A DNA stretch of 64,000 bases. It comes from Natronorubrum tibetense GA33. Its GTDB lineage: Archaea; Halobacteriota; Halobacteria; Halobacteriales; Natrialbaceae. The stretch lies in the NCBI RefSeq assembly GCF_000383975.1, contig NZ_KB913017.1:186001-250000 (forward strand), read 5' to 3'. Under the pieces are notes generated by a model that was not told where the DNA came from, did not search any database, and saw nothing but the letters and a program-made list of their open reading frames with translations. Positions 18,658-26,918 of this stretch are shown piece by piece. A program made the position numbers and the translations under genes. How positions within the stretch are numbered: position 1 is the first letter of the stretch; every line of letters starts with the position of its first letter.

Positions 18658-20745
18658 TCACATGTAGCTAAACCGGTCGTCGGTCGACCAGCAGTGCTCA
18701 CCGTCGTACTCGACCGCGATCTCCTCGAGTCCTAAAAACCGAGCGAGTGCGTCTCCTGAGAGGTCGATCGGGGGTAGTTCCTTGCCCGCGAGATAGTGTC
18801 GATCGACGCCGTCGAGGTAGGGAATGTACTGGGCGCCGACGCCGCTGTCGACGTGGTAGAGCTGGAGGAAGAGCCGATAGCGCCCGTCGTCGATCGGTTC
18901 GATGCGACAGCTGTTCGGAACGATGCTTCCGGATTGTCCGACGGCCAGGCCACCGTCTCCGACGACGATGTACTGGTTGCCGACGAGTCGGTACGACCGC
19001 GCCATCGCGACCGCGGACCGAAGCGTGAACCCGTTGTTCAGGAGTCGGGCGACGAACTGTCCCACGGCGATCGCGTCCTGATTTCCGACCTCGCTGAGCG
19101 TGACGATGCCCCCGACGCCGCCGCTCTCGATCACTTGCGTTCCGATCTCGTACGATTGACAGCCGTTGATGAGAAAGGCGTCGACGCCGACATCCGCGAG
19201 GGTACTCGGGTCGAGCATGCCGTCGCGACAGACGAACGCGTCGTCCTCGACGTGGCCGACGTAGTGCAAGAAGTCGACGTCCTCGGCGAAGAGCCGCCGC
19301 AGTTCGTCGCCGCTGACGTTCCGATGGACGGTTGCGTCGAAGGGAAGTTCCTCGCGGTCGCCGTACAGGCCGTCGTCGGTCGCCTCGAGTTCGGCCGCCA
19401 TTCGCTCGTCGTTACAGACGATCGTTACCTCGACGCCGTCACCCGACGGGGTCCTCTCGAGTCCGTTCTCGAAGCCGGCTTGGAGGAGTTTGTTCGCGCC
19501 GATCGGGATCCCCTCGCCGAGCCACGCCCGCTCGAAGGCGTCGACCTCGGGGATCGAAACGTACGAATCGATTCCCCGGTCGGCCGCTGACTCGCCCTCT
19601 CCGGAGCGGGGAGTCGATCTGGTGAAAGCCTCGATCTCGCTCGGGATCGACGGCGCCGTAGCTGGCTCCGGATTCGTGGGCAGCGACCGAACGCTCGCGA
19701 GTTCGTAGGCCAGATACGGGAGCGCGGTCGCGTTCTCGGCAGCTGACGACGTGTACGTGACCAGCCGCCATCGGGGAACGAGATCCGCGACGGCGTCGAA
19801 CGGAATCGAGAGGGCCGTGGCGAGTCGGTCGGCCAGTGGCTGCTCGTAGAGGTCGTCGAACGCCAGTTCGAGGCGGTCCGCGACGCACTGGCGCTCGTAC
19901 AGTTCGACCGGATAGAACCCCTCCGTTCGGGTCACGCAGTCGATAAAAAAGACGTGCTTGAGAACGCGGTCGACCAGCCGATCGAACGTGTACTCGGGGC
20001 GGTCCAGCGAGTACTCGAAGCCGCGGTCGGTCTCGATTCGCGGCCGAGAACCCGTCTCGACCGTTGCGCCGAGATAGTAGCCGAGCGAGCAGATCGTATA
20101 GAGGGCCGATCGCTCCGGTGGAACGACGATCCTGACGCCCGTGTCGGGGGTCTCGAGTGCGTCAGGAATTCGAACGTCGTCGGCCAGTGCGAGCCGCGGC
20201 GGGTGACCCCGGAACGACGGCAGCGAGCGCTCGGGGCTGGTCGTCTTCAGCGCGGAGCCAAAGGTCGATACGGCCCGCGCCAGATCGTCCGGATCGGCGG
20301 TCGTCTCGACCGTGGTTGCGGGCCGTTCGTGGCGCGAACGCGCACCCAGTCGGACGGTCGTCGCCTCGCCGAAGTGAAACGCCAGGCGGTCGTCGGACGA
20401 CGCGATGGTCAACTCGCCGTGGACGCGAACGTAGAGTTTGATCGGCGCCATCAACTCGACGAGGTACGTCCCGTCGGGCAGCGTTTCGTAGGCGTAGTGT
20501 TCGGTCTCGAGCAGCATCTTCCCCTCCGGATCGCGAACGTACGTCGGAACGACGAAGGGGAGGACCAGTCGTTCGGTCGTCACCGCGACAGCGGCGTCGA
20601 CCGGGAAGTAGAAGTCGTCCGTTTCGACCGCGGTCGGCGTGACCCGTTCCGACAGCCGGATCGGGCACTGTCGGTTCTCGATCGGATCGACGACCGTGAG
20701 TCCCGGTCTGTCGTCGGCCGGCTGAAACGTCGGTGTCAGTGTCAT
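18658..20745 (-). CDS. CHAT-domain (caspase-like) cysteine protease
   Basis: A 695-residue protein. The C-terminal region has the CHAT peptidase layout: the His motif LHYVGH (His498) after a hydrophobic strand, then FLINGCQSYE (Cys529), then GGVGGIVTLSEV and QDAIAVGQFVARLLNNGFTLRSAVAMAR, which match the GxxxVIG...D..A..F...L..G.S...A..AR pattern that follows the cysteine in CHAT proteins. The N-terminal 350 residues contain beta-rich segments and no domain I recognise. There are no membrane helices or signal. CHAT proteases elsewhere act in regulated proteolysis and cell-death or defence pathways. The target here is unknown. The next gene upstream (HalOD1/RecA-like) lies 87 bases away on the same strand. 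Confidence 0.85.
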   Translation of the reverse strand: MTLTPTFQPADDRPGLTVVDPIENRQCPIRLSERVTPTAVETDDFYFPVDAAVAVTTERLVLPFVVPTYVRDPEGKMLLETEHYAYETLPDGTYLVELMAPIKLYVRVHGELTIASSDDRLAFHFGEATTVRLGARSRHERPATTVETTADPDDLARAVSTFGSALKTTSPERSLPSFRGHPPRLALADDVRIPDALETPDTGVRIVVPPERSALYTICSLGYYLGATVETGSRPRIETDRGFEYSLDRPEYTFDRLVDRVLKHVFFIDCVTRTEGFYPVELYERQCVADRLELAFDDLYEQPLADRLATALSIPFDAVADLVPRWRLVTYTSSAAENATALPYLAYELASVRSLPTNPEPATAPSIPSEIEAFTRSTPRSGEGESAADRGIDSYVSIPEVDAFERAWLGEGIPIGANKLLQAGFENGLERTPSGDGVEVTIVCNDERMAAELEATDDGLYGDREELPFDATVHRNVSGDELRRLFAEDVDFLHYVGHVEDDAFVCRDGMLDPSTLADVGVDAFLINGCQSYEIGTQVIESGGVGGIVTLSEVGNQDAIAVGQFVARLLNNGFTLRSAVAMARSYRLVGNQYIVVGDGGLAVGQSGSIVPNSCRIEPIDDGRYRLFLQLYHVDSGVGAQYIPYLDGVDRHYLAGKELPPIDLSGDALARFLGLEEIAVEYDGEHCWSTDDRFSYM

Positions 20746-20832
20746 TCGTCGAGGATCGTCGTCTCGTCGGCTTCGGATCGTTCGTTCCGGTCGATCAGCG
20801 ACCGTCGACGGGCCGGTCGGGTCGTCACGTTG

Positions 20833-22101
20833 CTACCGCGAGTCCCGCAACGCGAACCAGTCGGTCGTGTAGTTGCTCTCGTGGAGGTGCCAGCGCTGTT
20901 CGGCGCCGGACTCCCCGACACGGAGTTCAACCGTCGCGTCGAACAGTGCCTCGAGTTGCCGAACAGTCTTCGACGATCGCTCGATCGGAAGGACGTAGTG
21001 TCCCAGCGCTGAGACCGCTTTGACCGACTGGCAGACGGACTCGAGAAACCGCTCGGTCACCTCGACGTCTCGGTCTTCGACGATCGGGCGCAACGAGTCG
21101 ACGCAGAGACGGATTGTAGCTGGGTTCGGCTCAGTTTCGGCTGCCGTGATCATCCGGAGCGCCGAATCGATGGCGTCCTCGAGACCGTCGATGTCGTCGG
21201 GTTCGGCGGCGATTCTGGGCGTCGGACCGATATCAACAGTGGAATGGCTGCCCACAGCAGACCGTGCGGTTGCCGCGTAGTCGACGACCTGCGCCGTCGA
21301 TGCGTCTTCGGGGGAGAGTCGCGTGTAGACGACGTCGATATCGCGATCGAGCAGGGCGAACAGGCGGCGTCGGTCGCGTCCTCGGTCGCCCATGAGGCTG
21401 GTGCTCGCGACGTCGACGAGGTCGTCCGGGACGGCACCGACGACCAGTACGTTGCCCCCGACTCGTTTCAGTCGCCTGAGCGTCGAGCCGGCAGCGATCG
21501 TTCCGTCCGGGCGCACGACGACATCGTATCCGAGCGTCGAGAGCCCGACGGTCGCGCCCGACCGCGGTGCGCCGTTCCGTCGGCGTCCGTTGAGTCGTTC
21601 GACAGCGTCGAGATCGATGGTGTCCGCAATCGCCGACCGGATGTACGCCCGATCGTGATCGGTCTGCGCGGCGACCGCCGAGACGACCCGAACCGTTGTG
21701 TCGTTCTCACGGGCGACGTCGACGTCGGATACGTGGGACCAGTCGTCGATCGCCGGCAGTTCGTCCGAGTCGGAGAGAGTCACTCGGCCGTCGGCGGTCA
21801 TCCGAACACGCTGGTTCGCGTAGGAAAACGTGACAACCGGCCACGCGCCGCGATTCGACTGGTCGCCGCTCTCGAGGAGGTCGTCGAGCGCGTCCGGATC
21901 GACGGTCTCGTTCAACTGCGGGAGTTCCATCGGTGAGACGCCGGTTTCGTCCGCGACCCGTTTCACCACCGCCACACCGGACCGCATCTGCACTCCCCCG
22001 TCCATAACCCGGCGACGGGAGAACTGGTCCCTCCCGCCCCGAGAGGTATCCTTCGTCATCTGGATCTGCGTAGGCGTGGCGCGTACGAATAGTTCGTGCA
22101 T
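20833..22101 (-). CDS. HalOD1 plus DUF7504-like (degenerate RecA fold) protein
   Basis: A 422-residue protein. A HalOD1 output domain covers residues about 40-110 (SGVAVVKRVADETGVSPMEL, then a VTFSYANQRVRMTADG-type strand pair). A RecA/KaiC-like region follows from about residue 180 (NVLVVGAVPDDLVDVASTSL in place of a P-loop, IRLCVDSLRPIVE in the Walker B position). No GKT/GKS is present, so ATP binding is doubtful. The combination resembles the haloarchaeal DUF7504 family. Alternative starts are ATG 22059 and 22005. It is probably co-transcribed with the CHAT-protease gene, which suggests it controls or targets the protease (inference). Confidence 0.75.
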   Translation of the reverse strand: MHELFVRATPTQIQMTKDTSRGGRDQFSRRRVMDGGVQMRSGVAVVKRVADETGVSPMELPQLNETVDPDALDDLLESGDQSNRGAWPVVTFSYANQRVRMTADGRVTLSDSDELPAIDDWSHVSDVDVARENDTTVRVVSAVAAQTDHDRAYIRSAIADTIDLDAVERLNGRRRNGAPRSGATVGLSTLGYDVVVRPDGTIAAGSTLRRLKRVGGNVLVVGAVPDDLVDVASTSLMGDRGRDRRRLFALLDRDIDVVYTRLSPEDASTAQVVDYAATARSAVGSHSTVDIGPTPRIAAEPDDIDGLEDAIDSALRMITAAETEPNPATIRLCVDSLRPIVEDRDVEVTERFLESVCQSVKAVSALGHYVLPIERSSKTVRQLEALFDATVELRVGESGAEQRWHLHESNYTTDWFALRDSR

Positions 22102-22103
22102 AG

Positions 22104-22129
22104 TTTCACGGAGAACATGAACCGTGAAA
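22104..22129. promoter_or_regulatory. perfect palindrome between divergent genes
   Basis: TTTCACGG, 10 bases, then CCGTGAAA forms a perfect 8-base inverted repeat. It lies 2 bases before the start codon of the HalOD1/RecA-like gene and 120 bases before the winged-helix gene on the other strand. Position and symmetry fit an operator for a dimeric regulator, possibly the adjacent winged-helix protein. Confidence 0.5.
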
Positions 22130-22248
22130 ATTAGGAAACGGGTGAAACGTACTGTACGTCACGTCGTTTCGTCTCTTTTCCTTTCGGATACGTCAATTCG
22201 GTATTCTCCTAGTACGTTTATTACCGTCCCGGGACTGGCTACGAATAT

Positions 22249-22716
22249 ATGGTCGATTTCAGCCCGGAGGATACGGGCGGGCGATCCTCGACGCGTGACC
22301 GCCGCTTCGACCCCCCATCCCGGTCCGAACGCGGGTCGCCGATCGACGAGTTGCTCGTCCTCCTCAGTCATCAGCGCCGGCGCGACGTGCTGTACTACCT
22401 CAGCGATCATGAGGTCGCCAGTCTCGAGTCGCTGGCGGCGACGATCGCCGCGAACGAAGCGGGGGTGGCTGCGGAACGAGTCTCCGCCGAGCGGCGCGAG
22501 TCCGTCCTCATCGATCTCTACCACAACCACCTGCCGAAACTGACGGATCGAAAGCTGGTCGAGTACGACCACCGTAGCGGGGCAATCAGGTGGTCTTCGC
22601 CACCGGCGCTGTTCGACGAACTCCTCGAGTGCTGTTACTCCCTCGAGTCGACCGACGGGTCAGCGACGGATGACGGGTCGGAGACGGACGACGAGTCCGA
22701 CACGAACGGCACCTGA
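22249..22716 (+). CDS. winged-helix DNA-binding protein, DUF7344-like
   Basis: A 155-residue protein. Residues about 30-120 form an ArsR-like winged helix of the haloarchaeal DUF7344 type: IDELLVLLSHQRRRDVLYYL (helix 1), the ASLESLAATIAANEAG helix-turn-helix region, LYHNHLPKLTDRKLVEYDHR (recognition helix into the wing). The N-terminal 30 residues and the C-terminal Asp/Ser/Thr tail are low complexity. It is divergent from the HalOD1/RecA-like gene, with a perfect palindrome in the shared promoter region, and is the natural candidate to regulate the island. Confidence 0.82.
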   Translation: MVDFSPEDTGGRSSTRDRRFDPPSRSERGSPIDELLVLLSHQRRRDVLYYLSDHEVASLESLAATIAANEAGVAAERVSAERRESVLIDLYHNHLPKLTDRKLVEYDHRSGAIRWSSPPALFDELLECCYSLESTDGSATDDGSETDDESDTNGT

Positions 22717-22791
22717 CGACCGCTGTCGCCGGCCCGCTCGCTCGGCAGGTACGGCCCAATAGCGACCGGGAGGTGTCCGCGTTAGGTCTAC

Positions 22792-23418
22792 TCAGGCGAT
22801 ATCCCGGCTCGTGTCGATCGCCACCTCTTCGGTCAACTCGAGTTTGATCGCCTCGGTCGGCTGGGCGCCGCCGCGGAACTTGGGAATCGTGAGGTGATTC
22901 TCGAGTTCGCTGCCGGCCGTCTTGGTCCGGAGATGGAAAACGGCGTCGGCGGCGTGGATCGTCCGCGTCCGCCCGTTGGGGACATCGGTGCCTTCCAGAC
23001 AGTGTAACACTGCGATCGAACCGGTCTCGAGCATCTGTGACTTGAGTTCGTTGAGAAAGGTGACGTACTCGTCGGTGTCGGCGTGTTCCAAAACGTCTAT
23101 CGTGTCGATGATGAGATTTGCCCCGTCGGGGAGTGCACCGATGAGACGGGTCGCCTCCTCGAGCGGGTCGTCGCTGGTGACGTGTCGGACGGTCGGACTG
23201 CCGACCTCGGAGGGTGAGGCCTCGATCGCGTGACGGACGGCGTCGTCCGATCGCTCGGTCGAGAGATACAGGGTGCCGCGGGCGGCCGTGAGTTCGTAGA
23301 GGAGCAGCTCCGATTGGCTGGCCGGCTGGGCGGTGTATGCGACGATACACCCCGGCGGTAACCCGCCGTCGAGTTTCCGATCCAGCACGTCGATCCCGGT
23401 ATCCAGTCGACCGACCAT
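22792..23418 (-). CDS. KaiC/RAD55-like protein with degenerate P-loop
   Basis: A 208-residue RecA-fold protein from ATG 23418. It opens with MVGRLDTGIDVLDRKLDGGL, the classical KaiC/RAD55 lead-in. The following Walker A position reads AYTAQPASQSELL, lacking the Gly-Lys-Thr, while the Walker B-like strand is intact (ANLIIDTIDVLE). So it looks like a non-hydrolysing sensor or scaffold of the haloarchaeal HTR-like RAD55 group. It is the last gene of the island before repeat copy 2 (85 bases upstream of its start) and is transcribed away from it. Confidence 0.8.
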   Translation of the reverse strand: MVGRLDTGIDVLDRKLDGGLPPGCIVAYTAQPASQSELLLYELTAARGTLYLSTERSDDAVRHAIEASPSEVGSPTVRHVTSDDPLEEATRLIGALPDGANLIIDTIDVLEHADTDEYVTFLNELKSQMLETGSIAVLHCLEGTDVPNGRTRTIHAADAVFHLRTKTAGSELENHLTIPKFRGGAQPTEAIKLELTEEVAIDTSRDIA

Positions 23419-23502
23419 ACAATTGTGACCAGTAGCCACAGCGCCCGCATAACTCTTTGGCTTCGAATTAGTTCTTAGAAACAAATCAGTTTGTCCTGTA
23501 AA

Positions 23503-23823
23503 TATAGTAGCCACTGAAAGGCAATGCGCGCCTGATCGCACGATGGCAGCGCGGTTCGGAGCGAACGAAGTGAGCGAGAACCGCGGGAATGCGAATACGC
23601 GGGATCAAAGATCTCGCGGACCATGCGAACGAGCAGTGCGCGGCGCTACGCGCCGCGACTGCCGAGACGAGCGCGGAACCGAAGGTTCCGCGAGCAGTCG
23701 AACGGGTGCGTGGCACCCGTGAGACGACAGCGGGGCCGTCTCGCAGCGCCCGTGAGCAGACGATGAGCCCTGCGAGCCGTGAGCTGTGCGATCAGTGTGT
23801 AAATTGTTTCAGTTGTTACTATA
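23503..23823. mobile_element. MITE-like inverted-repeat element, copy 2 (321 bp)
   Basis: Left end TATAGTAGCCACTGAAA, right end (complement) TATAGTAACAACTGAAA. Near the left end is an inner palindrome (GCGGTTC...GAACCGC) that is the reverse complement of the core of copy 1, followed by several smaller hairpins such as GGCGCTACGCGCC and GGTGCGTGGCACC. No coding potential. It separates the promoter of the KaiC-like gene from pyrB. Together with copy 1 it brackets the CHAT island. Confidence 0.75.
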
Positions 23824-24011
23824 TACTGGTGTTCGCCTCTCCACCGACGCCCGAGCGCAGCGCTGCGGGCTGCCATCGACGCGCTCTGTGGATGTTCGAT
23901 ACGCAGCGAACTGATCGACGGTTGACCCTGCAAGAGATGGTCCGTCCCGGGGTCGTCCTGACGACGCCGAATGGAGAGATTCAAGGGCTCGGCAGGAGCC
24001 AACACGAACGA
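23824..24011. other. pyrB leader region
   Basis: 188 bases between repeat copy 2 and the pyrB start. The pyrB frame stays open through it, but the sequence does not look like aspartate carbamoyltransferase. With copy 2 it makes a gene-free stretch of about 590 bases. I see no clear promoter box. Confidence 0.4.
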
Positions 24012-24941
24012 ATGCGACACGATCACCTCATCACGAGCAAACAACTCTCGCGGGCGGACATCGAGACCGTCCTCGACCGGGCGGCCGAAATCGACGCCGA
24101 TCCGTCGGCCGTCGCCGACCGTCACGCGAACCGATTGCTCGGCCTGCTCTTTTTCGAACCGAGTACGCGGACGAAGATGAGCTTCGAAACCGCGATGAAA
24201 CGCCTCGGCGGCGACGTCGTCGACATGGGTTCGGTCGAATCCTCGAGCGTCAAAAAAGGCGAGACGCTCGCCGACACCGTCCGAGTCATCGAGGGCTACG
24301 CCGACGCGCTCGTCTTGCGCCACCCCAAGCAGGGCGCGGCGACGATGGCCAGCGAGTTCGTCGACATCCCGCTGCTGAACGCCGGCGACGGCGCGGGCCA
24401 CCACCCCACGCAGACGCTGCTCGACCTCTACACGATCCGCGAGAACGCCGGGCTCGACGACCTCACCATCGGCGTCATGGGCGATTTAAAGTACGGTCGG
24501 ACCGTCCACTCGCTGGCCTACGCGCTGACGAACTTCGACGCGCGCCAGCACTTCGTCAGCCCCGAGAGCCTCCAGTTGCCTCGCGAGGTCGTCTACGACC
24601 TCCATCAGGCCGACGGCGCCGGCATCCGCGAACACGACTCGCTCGAGGAGGTCCTCCCCTCGCTCGACGTCCTCTACGTCACCCGCATCCAGCGCGAGCG
24701 GTTCCCGGACGAACAGGAGTACCAGAAAGTCGCCGGCGAGTACCAGATTGACATGGAGACGCTCGAGGCCGCAAGCGACGACCTGACCATCATGCATCCG
24801 CTGCCGCGGGTCGACGAAATCGCGCCGACAATCGACGAGACCGAGTACGCGGCCTACTTCGAGCAGGCGCACAACGGGGTGCCGGTACGGATGGCGCTGC
24901 TCGATCTGTTCCTGCAAGACGGAGGTGATGGCGATGAGTAA
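24012..24941 (+). CDS. pyrB: aspartate carbamoyltransferase catalytic subunit
   Basis: A 309-residue ATCase catalytic chain, catalysing carbamoyl phosphate plus aspartate to carbamoyl-aspartate in pyrimidine synthesis. The carbamoyl-phosphate site is [13 protein letters not shown]. Other signatures are [25 protein letters not shown] (His/Gln active-site loop) and [10 protein letters not shown] chose ATG 24012 because [18 protein letters not shown] is the family start, and the frame upstream runs through the repeat element. It overlaps pyrI by 8 bases, so the two subunits are translationally coupled. Confidence 0.96.
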   Translation: MRHDHLITSKQLSRADIETVLDRAAEIDADPSAVADRHANRLLGLLFFEPSTRTKMSFETAMKRLGGDVVDMGSVESSSVKKGETLADTVRVIEGYADALVLRHPKQGAATMASEFVDIPLLNAGDGAGHHPTQTLLDLYTIRENAGLDDLTIGVMGDLKYGRTVHSLAYALTNFDARQHFVSPESLQLPREVVYDLHQADGAGIREHDSLEEVLPSLDVLYVTRIQRERFPDEQEYQKVAGEYQIDMETLEAASDDLTIMHPLPRVDEIAPTIDETEYAAYFEQAHNGVPVRMALLDLFLQDGGDGDE

Positions 24942-25440
24942 TGGAGGTGACGAGCGCACGAACGCCGGCGACTCCGACGGCGGCAACGATCACCAGTTGC
25001 GCGTCAGCAAGATCCGCAGCGGCACCGTGATCGACCACGTCCGCGGCGGACAGGCGCTGAACGTGCTCGCGATTCTCGGCATCGACGGCAGCGAGGGCGA
25101 GGAGCTCTCGGTCGGAATGAACGTCCCGTCGGATCGACTCGCGCGCAAAGATATCGTGAAGGTCGAGGGTCGGGAACTCAGTCAGGACGAGGTCGACGTG
25201 CTCTCGTTGATCGCGCCGGACGCGACGATCAACATCGTCCGAGACTACGAAGTGATCGAGAAACACCGCGTCGATCGCCCCGAGATCGTCGAAGACGTGC
25301 TCTCCTGTCCCAACGCGGGCTGTATCACGACCGGCGACGAACCGGTGACGTCCCAGTTCGAGGTGCTCGACGACGGCGTTCGCTGTGCGTACTGCGGAAC
25401 GATCGTCCGCGAGGAGATCGCGTCGCTGATCGACACCTGA
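24934..25440 (+). CDS. pyrI: aspartate carbamoyltransferase regulatory subunit
   Basis: A 168-residue regulatory chain. The allosteric nucleotide-binding domain ([18 protein letters not shown]) is followed by the zinc domain with CPNAGC and CAYCG, giving the four Cys ligands that contact PyrB. I prefer ATG 24934, because GGAGGTG at 24921-24927 is a well-placed ribosome site 6 bases before it, inside the end of pyrB. ATG 24928 and GTG 24925 are also in frame. Forms the allosteric ATCase with PyrB. The N-terminal 20 residues are a Gly/Asp-rich haloarchaeal tail. Confidence 0.95.
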   Translation: MSNGGDERTNAGDSDGGNDHQLRVSKIRSGTVIDHVRGGQALNVLAILGIDGSEGEELSVGMNVPSDRLARKDIVKVEGRELSQDEVDVLSLIAPDATINIVRDYEVIEKHRVDRPEIVEDVLSCPNAGCITTGDEPVTSQFEVLDDGVRCAYCGTIVREEIASLIDT

Positions 25441-25542
25441 CGGGTGAAATTTGCCGACGACTGAAATCCGGTAAACCGTTCTTCATTTCTAGAGAACTAT
25501 CCAGAATATCTAAGTGGGCTGCAATGTAGTGTCTACGTGTAC

Positions 25543-25662
25543 ATGTCTCGTACAGTCAAAATCCTGGTCGCCCTGTTCGTTATCGCCGTCCTCTGGAAAG
25601 TCGTGCTCAGCGGCTCCTCCGACGTCGATATCGAAGAGGTCGACTACGATCCAGTCGAGTAA
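25543..25662 (+). CDS. 39-residue single-pass membrane protein
   Basis: Translation from ATG 25543 gives MSRTVKILVALFVIAVLWKV plus a 19-residue acidic tail rich in Asp, Glu and Val. There is one membrane helix at residues 6-22 and an acidic exposed end. An AT-rich stretch about 40 bases upstream (AGAATATCTAAG) could be its promoter. It appears to be a normal small haloarchaeal gene with halophilic composition, function unknown. Repeat copy 3 starts 2 bases after the stop. Confidence 0.65.
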   Translation: MSRTVKILVALFVIAVLWKVVLSGSSDVDIEEVDYDPVE

Positions 25663-25664
25663 GG

Positions 25665-25748
25665 TATAGTAGCCACTGAACGTCACTGCATATCTGACCG
25701 CACGACCGCTGTGCGATCAGCGTGTACATCGTTTCAGTTGGTACTATC
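25665..25748. mobile_element. MITE-like inverted-repeat element, copy 3 (84 bp)
   Basis: Short form. Left end TATAGTAGCCACTGAA; the right-end complement is GATAGTACCAACTGAAA. The interior has CCGCAC and GTGCGATC halves flanking a small centre, without the long palindromic core of copies 1 and 2. It begins 2 bases after the stop of the 39-residue gene. Confidence 0.7.
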
Positions 25749-25800
25749 GAGAACCGTTCGATTCCGAACGGCTTACGGATGCGGCGCCGTACTCTGAAGT

Positions 25801-26640
25801 ATGTACGGCGTCGTCACGCGCAACGCAGACGAAGTCCGCTGGCCGGAGTTCGACCGCGGCTTTTACGAGGTCAAAGATGTCACCGGCCGGTCCGCCGAAC
25901 CGATCGAAGACGGCGTGAACATGGTGTCCTGTTTCGGCGACAACGCCGCCGCGGACGCCGACCCGTCGCTGGTCGCCGTCGACGACCTCGGACGGCCGGC
26001 CACGCGTGACCGGACGTACTTCGATTGGGCCTACATCTGCCCCAGTCGACAGGACTACCGGGAAGGCCTGTTCGAAATTATCGACGACTGCGTCTCGGCC
26101 AACGAGGACGTTCGTCTCGACGATATCGGCTTCCCGCGGGCCGAATACTGTCGCTGTGGCGTCTGCGAGGAATCGTTCAAGGCAAGCGAGTACGACGACC
26201 GCTTCGAGTGGCGCGCCGCCGTCATCACCGAGTTCGTCGAGGAAGCCGTCGAGCGCATCCCCGGCACCGTCTACATGACGCTCTACCCCGATCCCTACCC
26301 CGGTCACCTCTACGAGCGAGCGGGGATCGACCTCGAGGCGCTCGAAGAACACGTCGACGAGTTCGTCGTCCCGCTGTACGACATGGCCTACGAAACGACC
26401 TACTGGCTCGAGACCATCGCTCGGGGCTTTGAGAGCGCGCTCGAGACGCCATTCAATATCGAATTGTACGCGGTAAACATCGATATCGACAACCTGATCC
26501 ACGCCACCGAAGTCGCTGACGCCTACGGGAAGGACGTGTTCTTCGGCTACGAGGCGAGCAACGCCCGGGGGGCGCTGCGACGCATGCAGGCCGACGAGCG
26601 CGACGGCGTCACCCACGGCGAGCCGGATTCGGACTCCTAA
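25801..26640 (+). CDS. conserved hypothetical protein, possible TIM-barrel glycosidase-like
   Basis: A 279-residue soluble protein. Alternating beta-strand and helix segments, with DWAYICPSRQDYREGLFEII, VRLDDIGFPRAEYC and a later MTLYPDPYPGHLYER, suggest a TIM barrel like those of uncharacterised glycoside-hydrolase-type families. LDDIGFPR could hold an active-site Asp. CRCGVC (residues about 117-122) offers three closely spaced cysteines, unusual in a glycosidase and possibly a metal site. No signal peptide. Function not assigned. Confidence 0.65.
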   Translation: MYGVVTRNADEVRWPEFDRGFYEVKDVTGRSAEPIEDGVNMVSCFGDNAAADADPSLVAVDDLGRPATRDRTYFDWAYICPSRQDYREGLFEIIDDCVSANEDVRLDDIGFPRAEYCRCGVCEESFKASEYDDRFEWRAAVITEFVEEAVERIPGTVYMTLYPDPYPGHLYERAGIDLEALEEHVDEFVVPLYDMAYETTYWLETIARGFESALETPFNIELYAVNIDIDNLIHATEVADAYGKDVFFGYEASNARGALRRMQADERDGVTHGEPDSDS

Positions 26641-26918
26641 CCGAGCTATCGAGACGCGTCAACGGACAATTACTGCGTGGTTCGCCCGTGTCGTTCACGG
26701 TGACACGCGAGCACGCACGGAATCGCGATGGTTCGAACTGCTCGAAGTGACAGTCGGTGCTCGTGATCATTGTCTATCGTTTCTCGCAGTCTCTGGAGTG
26801 TGGCGCGTCGTTTCGATAGTTCGTCTCACTCTTCCGCGTGGAACTGACGGCGACCTTTATTGGAGCCTCCGTCTCCCTGCTGGGTGAGCGAGGATCGACG
26901 ATCCTCGAGTGATTTCCG

